From PCRC01 sp040384665 (GTDB lineage: Bacteria > Pseudomonadota > Gammaproteobacteria > Burkholderiales > Burkholderiaceae_C), in assembly GCA_040384665.1 (NCBI GenBank), contig JAZKIY010000011.1:62001-126000 (forward strand): 64,000 bases of DNA. The letters run 5' to 3'. The position numbers and the translations under genes are program-made. The notes beneath the pieces were generated by a model. It had not been told where the DNA came from, did not search any database, and saw only the letters and a list, made by a program, of their open reading frames with translations. This document shows, in pieces, positions 32,485 to 41,091 of the stretch. Numbering within the stretch: position 1 is the first letter of the stretch; the number at the start of each line of letters is the position of its first letter.

Positions 32485-33669
32485 TTACATGCGCTCGAAA
32501 ATCGCCGCGATGCCCTGGCCACCGCCAATGCACATGGTCACCAGCGCGTAGCGGCCCTGGATGCGCTCCAGCTCGTACAGCGCCTTGACCGTGATGATGG
32601 CGCCGGTGGCGCCGATGGGGTGGCCCAGCGAGATGCCCGAGCCGTTGGGGTTGACCTTGGCCGGGTCCAGGCCCAGGTCGCGGGTGACGGCGCAGGCCTG
32701 CGCGGCAAAGGCCTCGTTGGCCTCGATCACGTCGAGATCGGAAATCTTCAGGCCGGCCTTCTTCAGCGCGGCCTGCGTGGCGGGCACCGGGCCAATGCCC
32801 ATGTACTTCGGGTCCACGCCGGCGTGGGCGTAGGCCACCAGGCGGGCCAGCGGCTTGATGCCACGGGCCTTGGCGGTGGCGGCCTCCATCAGCACCACGG
32901 CGGCAGCAGCGTCGTTGATGCCAGAGGCGTTGCCGGCGGTCACGGTGCCGTTTTCCTTGGCGAACACTGGCTTGAGCTTGGAGAAGTCTTCGGCCTTGGC
33001 GCCCACGCGCACATGCTCGTCGGTCAGGTAGGGGGTGTCACCCTTCTTGCTTTTGAGCATGACCGGGACGATCTGGTCTTTGAACAGGCCGGCGGCGGTG
33101 GCACGCTCGGCACGCAGGTGGCTCTCCAGTGCCAATGCGTCCTGGTCGTCGCGGGTGATGCCCCACTTGCCAGCAATGTTCTCGGCGGTCACACCCATGT
33201 GGATGGTGTGGAAGGGGTCGTGCAGCGCGCCGATCATCATGTCGGTCATCTTGGTGTCACCCATGCGCGCACCCCAGCGCATGTTGAGGCTGGCAAATGG
33301 GGCGCGACTCATGTTCTCGGCACCGGCGCCGATGGCGATGTCGGCGTCACCCAGCAAAATGGACTGGCTGGCGTTGATGATGGCCTGCAGGCCAGAGCCG
33401 CACAGGCGGTTGACGTTGTAAGCCGGTGTGCTCTGGGCGCAGCCACCGTTGATGGCGGCCACGCGCGACAGGTACATGTCTTTCGGCTCGGTGTTGACCA
33501 CATGGCCAAACACGACGTGGCCGACGTCTTCGCCTGGCACACCCGCGCGGGCCAGCGACTCGCGCACCACCAGCGCCCCCAGCTCGGTGGGCGGAATGTC
33601 CTTCAGGCTGCCACCAAAAGTACCGATGGCGGTGCGAACACCGCTGACGACGACGACTTCACGACTCAT
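32485..33669 (-). CDS. bktB: Beta-ketothiolase BktB (acetyl-CoA acyltransferase)
   Basis: A 394-residue thiolase that condenses acyl-CoA with acetyl-CoA, or cleaves 3-ketoacyl-CoA, and in this bacterial group supplies precursors for polyhydroxyalkanoate. Active-site residues: the nucleophile Cys in VNRLCGSGLQAI (residue 90), the His in NPNGSGISLGHPIGATGA and the C-terminal Cys in TMCIGGGQGIA. From memory the sequence follows Cupriavidus necator BktB very closely, including the start SREVVVVSGVRTAIGTFGGS. GGAG precedes the ATG. It could also act in the last step of phenylacetate degradation, for which no paaJ is seen. Confidence 0.9.
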   Translation of the reverse strand: MSREVVVVSGVRTAIGTFGGSLKDIPPTELGALVVRESLARAGVPGEDVGHVVFGHVVNTEPKDMYLSRVAAINGGCAQSTPAYNVNRLCGSGLQAIINASQSILLGDADIAIGAGAENMSRAPFASLNMRWGARMGDTKMTDMMIGALHDPFHTIHMGVTAENIAGKWGITRDDQDALALESHLRAERATAAGLFKDQIVPVMLKSKKGDTPYLTDEHVRVGAKAEDFSKLKPVFAKENGTVTAGNASGINDAAAAVVLMEAATAKARGIKPLARLVAYAHAGVDPKYMGIGPVPATQAALKKAGLKISDLDVIEANEAFAAQACAVTRDLGLDPAKVNPNGSGISLGHPIGATGAIITVKALYELERIQGRYALVTMCIGGGQGIAAIFERM

Positions 33670-33747
33670 GGGAGACTCCTGTTTGAATTGAATGTCCCGG
33701 CGTTTCGGGTGCGCCGGCCAACAACGAATTGTCGCTGATGCCGCGTT

Positions 33748-34428
33748 TCAGAAGGGGGCAGGGCAGGTGAAGTGCAGTGCCTGCCCCGAGACGGGGTGGG
33801 TCAGCGCCAGCGCGCTGGCATGCAGCAGCAGCCGCGGTGCGCGCGCCTGCTGCGCGGGGTTGGCGTACAGCGCATCGCCCAGGATGGCGTGGCCGATGGC
33901 GGCCAGGTGCAGCCGCAGCTGGTGGGTGCGGCCGGTGACGGGGGCGAGGTCAAGCCGGGTGCCGCCGGGCCAGTGTGGGTCGGCCGCCTGGCGCACGCGC
34001 CAGCGGGTGACGCTGGGTTGGCCGCTGGCGTCAATCACCCGCAACGGGCGGCGTGGCCAGTCCACCGCAATGGGCAGGTCAATGGTTTGCCAGCCACCGT
34101 CGGCAGGGGCAGAGACCGGTGGCGTGCCGTCCACCACCGCCACGTAGTGCTTGGCCACCGCACGTTCTGCAAAAGCCGCGCTGAACACCCGCTGGGCGTC
34201 TGCGCCGCGCGCCATCAGCAACAGGCCTGAGGTGGCCATGTCGAGGCGGTGGACCACCCGGGCGTCGGGCCAGACAGCCTGCGCGCGGCTGGCGAGGCAG
34301 TCCTGCTTGTCGGGGCCACGGCCGGGTACCGACAGCAGGCCCGTGGGCTTGTCGAACACCAGCAAAGTGTCGTCTGCGTACAGCGGCTGGAGGCCGCTGG
34401 CGGCAGTCAAAGAGCCGTCAGAAGGCAT
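33748..34428 (-). CDS. RluA-family pseudouridine synthase
   Basis: A 226-residue enzyme that isomerises uridine in rRNA and/or tRNA. The catalytic Asp lies in the signature RVVHRLDMATSGLLLMARGA (residues 58-77), followed by the family elements KHYVAVVDG and GRTHQLRLHLAAIGHAILGD. The short length, with no S4 domain, matches E. coli RluA (219), which modifies 23S rRNA U746 and tRNA U32. The motif HRLDMATSG is identical to the RluA form, but paralogues share it, so no symbol is given. Confidence 0.85.
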   Translation of the reverse strand: MPSDGSLTAASGLQPLYADDTLLVFDKPTGLLSVPGRGPDKQDCLASRAQAVWPDARVVHRLDMATSGLLLMARGADAQRVFSAAFAERAVAKHYVAVVDGTPPVSAPADGGWQTIDLPIAVDWPRRPLRVIDASGQPSVTRWRVRQAADPHWPGGTRLDLAPVTGRTHQLRLHLAAIGHAILGDALYANPAQQARAPRLLLHASALALTHPVSGQALHFTCPAPF

Positions 34429-34451
34429 TTTTCAAGCAAAAAGTGCCTCGG

Positions 34452-34496
34452 GCCTTAGTGAAATCTAGCGGTTAAGCTATGAATTAAATAGCAAAT
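34452..34496 (+). repeat. 45-bp dispersed element, copy R2 (intergenic)
   Basis: Begins GCCTTAGTGAAATCTAGCGG, continues with TTAAGCTATG and ends ATAGCAAAT. It is exactly 45 bases, like R1 and R3. It lies between the rluA-like gene and bdhA, both on the minus strand, 10 bp from the bdhA stop codon. Confidence 0.75.
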
Positions 34497-34506
34497 GGCG
34501 CGGAGT

Positions 34507-35289
34507 TCACTGCGCTGTCCAGCCGCCATCCACCTGCCAGGCCACGCCGCGCACGTTGTTGCCCGCCGGAGAGCACAGGAACACGGCGAGTTCGCCCAGT
34601 TCCTCGGGCGTGGTGAACTGCAGCGAGGGCTGCTTTTCGCCCAGCAGCTCTTTTTTGGCTTCCTCGTTGGTCTGGCCATTGGCGGCGGCGCGCGCGTCCA
34701 CCTGTTTCTGCACCAGCGGCGTCAGCACCCAGCCGGGGCAGATGGCGTTGGACGTCACGCCGGTGGTGGCGGTTTCCAGCGCCACCGACTTGGTGAAGCC
34801 GACGATGCCGTGTTTGGACGCCACATAGGCCGACTTCTGCGCCGACGCCACCAGCCCGTGGGCCGACGCCACGTTGATGATGCGGCCCCAGTTCGCAGCG
34901 CGCATCGCCGGCATGGCCAGCCGGGTGGTGTGGAAGGCGCTGGTGAGGTTGATGGCGATGATGGCGTCCCACTTCTCTACCGGAAAGTCTTCCACGTTGG
35001 CCACGTGCTGGATGCCGGCGTTGTTGACCAGGATGTCCACCCGGCCAAAAGCCGCAGCGGCCTGTTTCATCAGGTCTTCGATCTCGGCCGGCTTGCTCAT
35101 GTCGGCACCGTGGTAGAGCACCTTCACGCCGTGCGCGGCCACCTCGGCCTTCGGGCCTTCGGCGTCGCCAAAGCCGTTCAGCACGATGTTGGCGCCCTGG
35201 CGGGCCAGACTCAGCGCAATGCCGAGGCCAATGCCGCTGGTGGAACCGGTGACGAGGGCGGTTTTGCCTTGAAGCGAGCGTGCGGTCAT
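34507..35289 (-). CDS. bdhA: D-3-hydroxybutyrate dehydrogenase
   Basis: A 260-residue short-chain dehydrogenase that oxidises 3-hydroxybutyrate to acetoacetate with NAD, a step of polyhydroxybutyrate use. It has ALVTGSTSGIGLGIALSLAR (NAD fold), ILVNNAGIQHVANVEDFPVE, IINVASAHGLVASAQKSAYV with the catalytic Ser and Tyr, and the Lys in YVASKHGIVGF. The family-typical PGWVLTPLVQKQVDARAA identifies the 3-hydroxybutyrate group. The start MTARSLQGKTALVTG is ten codons inside the longest frame and has GGAGA upstream. A motif shared with phaR lies 25 bp before it. Confidence 0.9.
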   Translation of the reverse strand: MTARSLQGKTALVTGSTSGIGLGIALSLARQGANIVLNGFGDAEGPKAEVAAHGVKVLYHGADMSKPAEIEDLMKQAAAAFGRVDILVNNAGIQHVANVEDFPVEKWDAIIAINLTSAFHTTRLAMPAMRAANWGRIINVASAHGLVASAQKSAYVASKHGIVGFTKSVALETATTGVTSNAICPGWVLTPLVQKQVDARAAANGQTNEEAKKELLGEKQPSLQFTTPEELGELAVFLCSPAGNNVRGVAWQVDGGWTAQ

Positions 35290-35314
35290 GGGGGGTTCTC
35301 CAGATGAATTACGA

Positions 35315-35346
35315 TGCAATATGACAATGTAAATGGGGTCTGCAAT
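35315..35346. promoter_or_regulatory. TGCAATATG motif upstream of bdhA (candidate PhaR-type site)
   Basis: TGCAATATGACAATGT (35315-35330) matches 14 of 16 bases of TGCAATATGTCAATTT upstream of phaR, and a second TGCAAT follows at 35341. It sits 25 bp from the bdhA start, about the same distance as the copy before phaR, though in the opposite orientation relative to the gene. It also lies upstream of the divergent hydrolase gene. Confidence 0.4.
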
Positions 35347-35393
35347 GGCCCATTATCCAGACCTTGGTGCCTTTTTGTGCACCGCACCAGAAC

Positions 35394-36278
35394 ATGACCG
35401 AACCCCGCCTGCACCACATCACCTGCCCCGACGCCCATGGCGGCCACCGCATGGCCTACTGGGAGTGGAACGCCACCGGCCTGCCGCACCACCCGCACGT
35501 GGTGGTGTGTGTGCACGGCCTGTCGCGCCAGGGCCGCGACTTTGACACCTTGGCCCAGGCGCTCAGCAGCCACGCCCGGGTGGTGTCGGTGGATGTGGCT
35601 GGTCGCGGCCAGAGCGACTGGCTGAAAGACCCTGCCGCCTACCAGGTGCCCACCTACGCCAGCGACATGCTGGCCCTGATCCACCACCTGCAGCCCAAGA
35701 CGCTGGACTGGGTTGGCACCAGCATGGGCGGGTTGATTGGCATGGCGGTGTGCGGCACGCCCGGTTTGCCCTTGCCCGTGCCGGTGCGCAAACTGGTGTT
35801 GAACGACGTGGGGCCGGTGTTGCAGTTGCAGGCGCTGCAGCGCATTGGCACCTACATCGGCAAGACCGGCCAGTTCGCCACCCTGCAGCAGGCGGCTGAC
35901 GCGCTGTGGGCCATTTCGCAGGGCTTTGGCCCGCACACGCCGGCGCAATGGCTGGCGTTGTCCACGCCCATGGTCAAGCCCAAAGAAGGTGGCGTCACAC
36001 TGCACTACGACCCGGCCATTGGCGAGGCTTTCCGCCACGTCACGGCCGAATCGGTTGCGCAAGGCGAAGCGGCGCTGTGGGCGTTGTACGACCACATCAG
36101 CGCCGACACGTTGCTGCTGCGCGGCGCGCAATCGGACCTGCTTTCGCCCGACACCGCACGCGCCATGGCGCAGCGCGGGCCCAAGGCGCGGCTGGTGGAG
36201 TTTGCCGGCGTCGGGCACGCGCCCACGCTGGTGGCCGACGGGCAGGTGCAGGTGGTCAAGGACTTCCTGTTTCCGTGA
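35394..36278 (+). CDS. Alpha/beta hydrolase
   Basis: A 294-residue cytoplasmic hydrolase. The oxyanion region is VVVCVHGLSRQGRDFDTLAQ, followed by SVDVAGRGQSDWL; the nucleophile elbow is WVGTSMGGLIGMAV (Ser about residue 114); the acid is probably in LLRGAQSDLLSP; and the His is in FAGVGHAPTLVADG. It is divergent from bdhA and 18 bp before relA on the same strand. The substrate is unknown; the position next to bdhA makes an ester of the hydroxybutyrate pathway conceivable, without direct evidence. The start MTEPRLHHITC is ten codons inside the longest frame. Confidence 0.82.
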   Translation: MTEPRLHHITCPDAHGGHRMAYWEWNATGLPHHPHVVVCVHGLSRQGRDFDTLAQALSSHARVVSVDVAGRGQSDWLKDPAAYQVPTYASDMLALIHHLQPKTLDWVGTSMGGLIGMAVCGTPGLPLPVPVRKLVLNDVGPVLQLQALQRIGTYIGKTGQFATLQQAADALWAISQGFGPHTPAQWLALSTPMVKPKEGGVTLHYDPAIGEAFRHVTAESVAQGEAALWALYDHISADTLLLRGAQSDLLSPDTARAMAQRGPKARLVEFAGVGHAPTLVADGQVQVVKDFLFP

Positions 36279-36296
36279 CGTGAAGGCACCACGCAC

Positions 36297-38561
36297 ATGA
36301 AGAGCGAGCCCGCCATCTTGGGAGCAGGGGCAGGCGTAGGCTTGGCCTCGCCATTGCCGGAGTTGATTGCCGCCACCAGCGCCAGCCTGCCGGTCGAGGC
36401 CGATGCCAAAGCCCGCGCGCGTGCCTTTGCCGAGCCGCTGATCGCCAGCGAAACGCTGGACACCGGCGAAAACACGCTGGCCCATGCCGACGCGGTGGCC
36501 CGCATCGTGGCCGACATCGGCGGCTCTGAGGCGATGCAGGCGGCCAGCTACCTGGTCTACGCCTGCGAGCACCTGAACAGGCCACAAGACGTCATCACCA
36601 AGGCCTTTGGCCCCAACTACGCCGCACTGGCGGTGGAAACCACCCAGCTGGTGCGTGTGCAGCGCCAGGCGCGCCTGACCCAGGCCAGCGCCAGCGGTAG
36701 CACCACGGCGGTGCCCATGGCGCAGAGCGCCGCCGCGCAAACCGAGAACGTGCGCAAGATGTTGCTCGCGTTCTCGCGCGACCTGCGGGTGGTGCTGCTG
36801 CGCCTGGCCTCGCGGCTGCAGACGCTGCGCCACTACGCCGCCACGCGGCTGCCGGTGCCACCCAGCCTGGCGCGCGAGTCGCTGCAGGTGTTTGCGCCGC
36901 TCGCCAACCGGCTGGGCATCTGGCAGATCAAGTGGGAGATGGAAGACCTCGCCTTCCGCTTCCTGGAGCCCGACACCTACCGCGAGGTGGCGCGGCTGCT
37001 GGACGAAAAACGCGTCGAGCGCGAGGCCTATGTCGAGCAACTGCGCCAGCAGCTTGAGGCGCAGCTGCGCCAGCAGGGGGTGCAGGCCTCGGTGCAGGGG
37101 CGGCCCAAACACATCTACAGCATCGTCCGCAAGATGCGCGGCAAATCCCTGGGTTTTGGCCAGGTGCACGACATCCGCGCGCTCAGGGTGGTGGTGCCCA
37201 CGGTGGCCGACTGTTATGCCGCGCTCAGCTGGGTGCACACGCAGCTGCCCCCTGTGGCCAACGAGTTCGACGACTACATCGCCAAGCCCAAGGCCAACGG
37301 CTACCAGTCGCTGCACACCGTGGTGCGCAACGAACAGGGTCAACCGATCGAGGTGCAGATCCGCACCCAGGCCATGCACGACCATGCCGAACACGGTGTT
37401 GCCGCGCACTGGGCCTACAAAGAGGCGGGCAGCAAAGGCTACAGCGGTGTGTCCGCCAGCGGCGAGTACGACGCCAAGATCGCGGTGCTGCGCCAGCTGC
37501 TGGCCTGGGAGCGCGACCTGTCGGGCGGCGATGGCCACCAGGGCTTGTTTGAAGACCGCATCTACGTGCTGACGCCCGACGCCGCCATCGTCGAGCTGCC
37601 GCAGGGCGCCACGCCGGTGGACTTTGCCTACAGCGTGCACACCAGCCTGGGCCACCGCTGCCGTGGCGCACGCGTGGACGGCGCGATGGTGCCGCTCAAC
37701 ACGCCGCTGCAAAACGGCCAGACGGTCGAGGTCAGCACAGTGAAAGAAGGCGGACCGTCGCGCGACTGGCTGAACGCCGAGCTGGGCTTCCTGGTCAGCC
37801 ACCGGGCGCGGGCCAAGGTGCGTGCCTGGTTCAACCTGCAGCAGCAGCACGAGACCACCGCCCGGGGCCGCGAGGCGGTGGAAAAACTGCTGCAGCGCGA
37901 AGGCAAGACCGCCACCAAACTGGAAGACCTGGCCTCGCAACTCGGCTTCAAATCGGCCGATGACCTGTTCCACGTGGTGGGCAAAGACGAGTTCTCGCTG
38001 CGCAGCATCGAGGCGCTGTTCAAGCCCGCTGAACCGGTGCTGCCGCAAGACGAATTCCTGCTGCTGAAGAAATTCCGCCAGGGCGACAAGGCCGCCAGCG
38101 CGTCCAGCAAAGGCGGCGTGCTGGTGGTGGGCATCGACTCGCTGATGACCCAACTCGCCAAGTGCTGCAAGCCAGCGCCGCCCGACGAGATTCTGGGCTT
38201 TGTCACCCGCGGCAAAGGCGTCAGCGTCCACCGCGCCGACTGCAGCAACTTCCGTGAAATGGTCGCCCGCAACGGCGAGCGCGTGATCGAGGTCGAGTGG
38301 GGCCGCCCCAAAGGTGCCACCGATGCGGCTGTCTACCCGGTGGACGTGACCGTTGAAGCCGCCGACCGGCAAGGTTTGCTGCGCGACATTTCCGAGGTGT
38401 TCGCACGCGAGAAAATGAACGTCATCGGCGTGCAGACCCAGACCGTCAAAGGCACGGCGTGGATGACCTTCACCGTGGAGGTGGCCGATGCAGGTCGCTT
38501 GCGCCACGTGATGGCACAAGTCAACGGCGTGGCCAATGTCCGCTCTACCCGCCGACGTTGA
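36297..38561 (+). CDS. relA: GTP pyrophosphokinase RelA, (p)ppGpp synthetase I
   Basis: A 754-residue RelA/SpoT-homologue. The N-terminal HD region is degenerate: SpoT-type enzymes have a His-Asp dyad, but here the matching helix reads ASYLVYACEHLN, so hydrolase activity is not expected. The synthetase domain shows GRPKHIYSIVRKMRGKSLGF, VHDIRALRVVVP, NEFDDYIAKPKANGYQSLHT and QIRTQAMHDHAEHGVAAHWA. A TGS domain (DRIYVLTPDAAIVELPQGAT), a Cys-containing zinc-finger-like part (LAKCCKPAPPDE) and a C-terminal ACT domain follow. It is therefore the ribosome-associated, starvation-activated RelA type. Confidence 0.92.
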   Translation: MKSEPAILGAGAGVGLASPLPELIAATSASLPVEADAKARARAFAEPLIASETLDTGENTLAHADAVARIVADIGGSEAMQAASYLVYACEHLNRPQDVITKAFGPNYAALAVETTQLVRVQRQARLTQASASGSTTAVPMAQSAAAQTENVRKMLLAFSRDLRVVLLRLASRLQTLRHYAATRLPVPPSLARESLQVFAPLANRLGIWQIKWEMEDLAFRFLEPDTYREVARLLDEKRVEREAYVEQLRQQLEAQLRQQGVQASVQGRPKHIYSIVRKMRGKSLGFGQVHDIRALRVVVPTVADCYAALSWVHTQLPPVANEFDDYIAKPKANGYQSLHTVVRNEQGQPIEVQIRTQAMHDHAEHGVAAHWAYKEAGSKGYSGVSASGEYDAKIAVLRQLLAWERDLSGGDGHQGLFEDRIYVLTPDAAIVELPQGATPVDFAYSVHTSLGHRCRGARVDGAMVPLNTPLQNGQTVEVSTVKEGGPSRDWLNAELGFLVSHRARAKVRAWFNLQQQHETTARGREAVEKLLQREGKTATKLEDLASQLGFKSADDLFHVVGKDEFSLRSIEALFKPAEPVLPQDEFLLLKKFRQGDKAASASSKGGVLVVGIDSLMTQLAKCCKPAPPDEILGFVTRGKGVSVHRADCSNFREMVARNGERVIEVEWGRPKGATDAAVYPVDVTVEAADRQGLLRDISEVFAREKMNVIGVQTQTVKGTAWMTFTVEVADAGRLRHVMAQVNGVANVRSTRRR

Positions 38562-38586
38562 GGCAAAACAATGGCTTGTCTGCTGC

Positions 38587-38592
38587 TATAAT
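38587..38592 (+). promoter_or_regulatory. -10 box of the tRNA-Val promoter
   Basis: A perfect TATAAT in the context CTGCTATAATTTGAGGCT, 18 bp before the mature tRNA. The same GCTATAAT-TGAGGCT context occurs before carA, and a related one before rpsB. No good -35 box is visible 16-18 bp upstream. Confidence 0.7.
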
Positions 38593-38610
38593 TTGAGGCT
38601 GAATTGATTC

Positions 38611-38687
38611 AGGCGCGTAGCTCAGCTGGTTAGAGCACCACCTTGACATGGTGGGGGTCGTTGGTTCGAGTCCAATCGCGCCTACCA
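38611..38687 (+). tRNA. tRNA-Val (anticodon GAC)
   Basis: A 77-nt tRNA with acceptor AGGCGCG (38611-38617) pairing with CGCGCCT (38677-38683), discriminator A and encoded CCA. The D-loop is TAGCTCAGCTGGTTAGAGCA, the anticodon stem CCACC/GGTGG encloses TTGACAT with anticodon GAC at 38645-38647, and the T-loop is GGTTCGAGTCC. All stems pair; the T-stem has one G-U. Confidence 0.97.
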
Positions 38688-38732
38688 ATAACACCACGTT
38701 ATTGGTAATTGCCAGATGCCTTTCAGGCATCT
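38685..38732 (+). terminator. Two hairpins directly after tRNA-Val
   Basis: CCAATAAC (38685-38692)/GTTATTGG (38698-38705) begins within the encoded CCA. AGATGCC (38714-38720)/GGCATCT (38726-38732) follows. Together they probably end the tRNA transcript; neither has a long T-run. Confidence 0.5.
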
Positions 38733-38837
38733 TCTTGAAAGCCACTTCGCTTTCAATTTTCCTCTCCCGCACCACGCATTGGCTTCCAGGCTCAGGGTAA
38801 TCCTTAGCGGGTCTTTTGACGGCCCTCCTAGAATGTG

Positions 38838-38859
38838 TTGCACTGCAATATGTCAATTT
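38838..38859. promoter_or_regulatory. TTGCA-C-TGCAA palindrome upstream of phaR (candidate autoregulatory site)
   Basis: TTGCACTGCAA (38838-38848) is a perfect odd-centred palindrome and continues into TGCAATATGTCAATTT. PhaR proteins are known to bind TGC-rich near-palindromes and to repress their own gene and phasin genes. The site ends 24 bp before the phaR start. A similar sequence lies before bdhA. Confidence 0.5.
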
Positions 38860-38883
38860 CGTTAACCCTGTGGAGGCCCGCCC

Positions 38884-39417
38884 GTGGCAGATAAACCGGC
38901 AGACGCTGCCCAAGGCGCCCAGCGCGTCATCAAGAAGTACCCGAACCGCCGGCTGTACGATACCAACACCTCGTCTTACATCACGCTGGCAGAGGTCAAG
39001 CGGCTGGTCATGGCGAGCGAACTGTTTGTGGTGCGCGACGCCAAGACCGGCGAAGACCTGACGCGCAGCATCCTGCTGCAGATCATTCTGGAAGAAGAGG
39101 CCGGCGGCGCGCCGATGTTCACCGAGGCGGTGCTGGCCAACATCATCCGTTTCTATGGCCATGCGATGCAGAGCTTCATGGGCCCCTACCTTGAGAACAA
39201 CGTCCAGGCGCTGATGGACATGCAGACCAAGCTGACCGAACAGTCCAAGGGCCTCACGCCCGAGATGTGGGCCCAGTTCCTGAGCATGAAGTCGCCGGCG
39301 ATGCAGGGCATGATGGGCAGCTACGCCGAGCAGTCCAAGGGGCTGTTTGTGCAGATGCAGGAGCAGATGCAGAAGCAGGCCGAGCAGATGTTCGGCGCGT
39401 TTGGCCTGAAGCGTTGA
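38884..39417 (+). CDS. phaR: Polyhydroxyalkanoate synthesis repressor PhaR
   Basis: A 177-residue regulator that binds both DNA and polyhydroxybutyrate granules and derepresses phasin genes when polymer accumulates. The N-terminal PHB/PHA accumulation DNA-binding domain shows RVIKKYPNRRLYDTNTSSYI (residues 14-33) and LAEVKRLVMASELFVVRDAK. It is followed by the second domain (LTRSILLQIILEEEAGGAPM) and a Met/Gln-rich C-terminal coil (MQEQMQKQAEQMFGAFGLKR). GTG start. A candidate self-operator lies upstream. rimO follows 51 bp downstream. Confidence 0.92.
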   Translation: MADKPADAAQGAQRVIKKYPNRRLYDTNTSSYITLAEVKRLVMASELFVVRDAKTGEDLTRSILLQIILEEEAGGAPMFTEAVLANIIRFYGHAMQSFMGPYLENNVQALMDMQTKLTEQSKGLTPEMWAQFLSMKSPAMQGMMGSYAEQSKGLFVQMQEQMQKQAEQMFGAFGLKR

Positions 39418-39468
39418 GGCCATTCACAACGGTCTGGGTGCCGCGCCGATTGCGGGGACAATAGAGGG

Positions 39469-40878
39469 ATGAGTGAAACCATTTCCCCAGCCCGCGCCCC
39501 TGCCGGCCAAACAGCCCCTCGCGTGGGCTTCGTCAGCCTCGGTTGCCCCAAGGCACTGACCGATTCCGAACTGATCCTCACGCAACTCAGCGCCGAGGGT
39601 TACCAGACCTCCAAGACCCTGGTAGGGGCCGATCTGGTGATCGTCAACACCTGCGGCTTCATTGACGACGCCGTTCGGGAAAGCCTGGACACGATTGGCG
39701 AGGCCCTGGCCGAAAACGGCAAGGTGATCGTGACCGGTTGCCTCGGTGCCAAGGCCGGCGATGGCGGCGGCAACCTGGTGCGGCAGATGCACCCCAGCGT
39801 GCTGGCGGTCACCGGCCCGCACGCCACACAAGAAGTGATGGACGCGGTGCACGCCAACCTGCCCAAGCCGCACGACCCTTTCATCGACCTGGTGCCCAAC
39901 AGTTTCGGCGTGGCGGGCATCAAGCTCACGCCGCGCCATTACGCCTACCTGAAGATCAGCGAGGGCTGCAACCACCGCTGCACCTTCTGCATCATCCCGT
40001 CGATGCGTGGCGACCTGGTCAGCCGGCCGATTGGCGAGGTGCTCAACGATGCGCGTGCGCTGTTCGAGGGCGGTGTGAAAGAACTGCTGGTGATCAGCCA
40101 GGACACTTCGGCCTATGGGGTGGATGTGAAGTACCGCACCGGATTCTGGGACGGCAAGCCCGTCAAGACCCGCATGCTGGAACTGGTGCAGACGCTGGGC
40201 GAGATGGCCGAGCCTTACGGCGCCTGGGTGCGGCTGCACTATGTGTACCCCTACCCGAGCGTGGACGATGTGATTCCCTTGATGGCCACCGGCAAGGTCC
40301 TGCCTTACCTCGATGTGCCATTCCAGCACAGCCATCCCGATGTGCTGCGCCGCATGAAGCGGCCTGCCAGCGGTGAAAAGAACCTGGAGCGCATCGCCCG
40401 CTGGCGCGAGGTGTGCCCCGAGATCGTGATCCGCAGCACCTTCATTGCCGGTTTCCCCGGTGAGACCGAGGCCGAGTTCGAAGACCTGCTGACCTTCTTG
40501 CGTGAAGCCGAGATCGACCGTGCAGGCTGTTTTGCCTACAGCCCGGTGGAAGGGGCTTTGGCCAACGCCATTCCCGGCATGTTGCCAGCCGAGTTGCGCG
40601 AAGAGCGGCGGGCGCGTTTCATGGCGGTGGCCGAGGCGGTGTCGGTGGCCAAACTGCAGCGCCGCATTGGCGCCAACATGCAGGTGCTGGTGGATTCGGC
40701 GCCAGGCATGGGCCGCAAAGGCGGCGTGGGCCGCAGCTATGCCGATGCGCCGGAGATTGATGGCACAGTGAAACTGCTGCCACCCGAGAAAGCCAGCAAG
40801 ACGCTGAAGGCCGGTGAGTTCACCCGCGCCCGCATTGTGGGCGTGCAAGGCCATGATCTGGTGGCGGTGCCGGTCTGA
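39469..40878 (+). CDS. rimO: Ribosomal protein S12 methylthiotransferase RimO
   Basis: A 469-residue radical-SAM enzyme that adds a methylthio group to Asp88 of ribosomal protein S12. The N-terminal cluster Cys residues are in VSLGCPKALTDSE, IVNTCGFIDDA and VTGCLGAKAG; the radical-SAM motif is CNHRCTFC in SEGCNHRCTFCIIPSMRGDL; a C-terminal TRAM domain carries GRKGGVGRSYADAPEIDG. These features separate RimO from MiaB. Start at ATG 39469, and the gene ends in a strong terminator. Confidence 0.95.
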   Translation: MSETISPARAPAGQTAPRVGFVSLGCPKALTDSELILTQLSAEGYQTSKTLVGADLVIVNTCGFIDDAVRESLDTIGEALAENGKVIVTGCLGAKAGDGGGNLVRQMHPSVLAVTGPHATQEVMDAVHANLPKPHDPFIDLVPNSFGVAGIKLTPRHYAYLKISEGCNHRCTFCIIPSMRGDLVSRPIGEVLNDARALFEGGVKELLVISQDTSAYGVDVKYRTGFWDGKPVKTRMLELVQTLGEMAEPYGAWVRLHYVYPYPSVDDVIPLMATGKVLPYLDVPFQHSHPDVLRRMKRPASGEKNLERIARWREVCPEIVIRSTFIAGFPGETEAEFEDLLTFLREAEIDRAGCFAYSPVEGALANAIPGMLPAELREERRARFMAVAEAVSVAKLQRRIGANMQVLVDSAPGMGRKGGVGRSYADAPEIDGTVKLLPPEKASKTLKAGEFTRARIVGVQGHDLVAVPV

Positions 40879-40902
40879 CAACCGGAACTGCGCCACACAA
40901 GA

Positions 40903-40931
40903 AAAAAGCCGCTGGATCACAGCGGCTTTTT
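40903..40931 (+). terminator. Intrinsic terminator after rimO
   Basis: AAAAAGCCGCTG (40903-40914), loop GATCA, CAGCGGCTTTTT (40920-40931). The A/T ends make it usable from both strands, so it can also end the tRNA-Leu transcript coming from the other side. Confidence 0.93.
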
Positions 40932-40975
40932 ATCAACAACCCAACCAGTCAATTGTATAAATGACTGCCTTAAGA

Positions 40976-41060
<85 letters not shown>

Positions 41061-41091
41061 ATTTCAGGAAAGAGAGAATTGTATCAAAACT

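Noticed and set aside
35286..38519. 1077-codon open frame on the minus strand opposite relA and the hydrolase
   Set aside because: Its composition is that of an antisense frame in GC-rich DNA (long His/Gln/Arg-rich runs, no domains), and it overlaps genes with clear families.
38545..39423. 292-codon open frame on the minus strand over tRNA-Val and phaR
   Set aside because: It contains VGAIGLEPTTPTMSRWCSNQ, the typical translation of an antisense tRNA, and runs opposite phaR. It is a GC-rich shadow frame.
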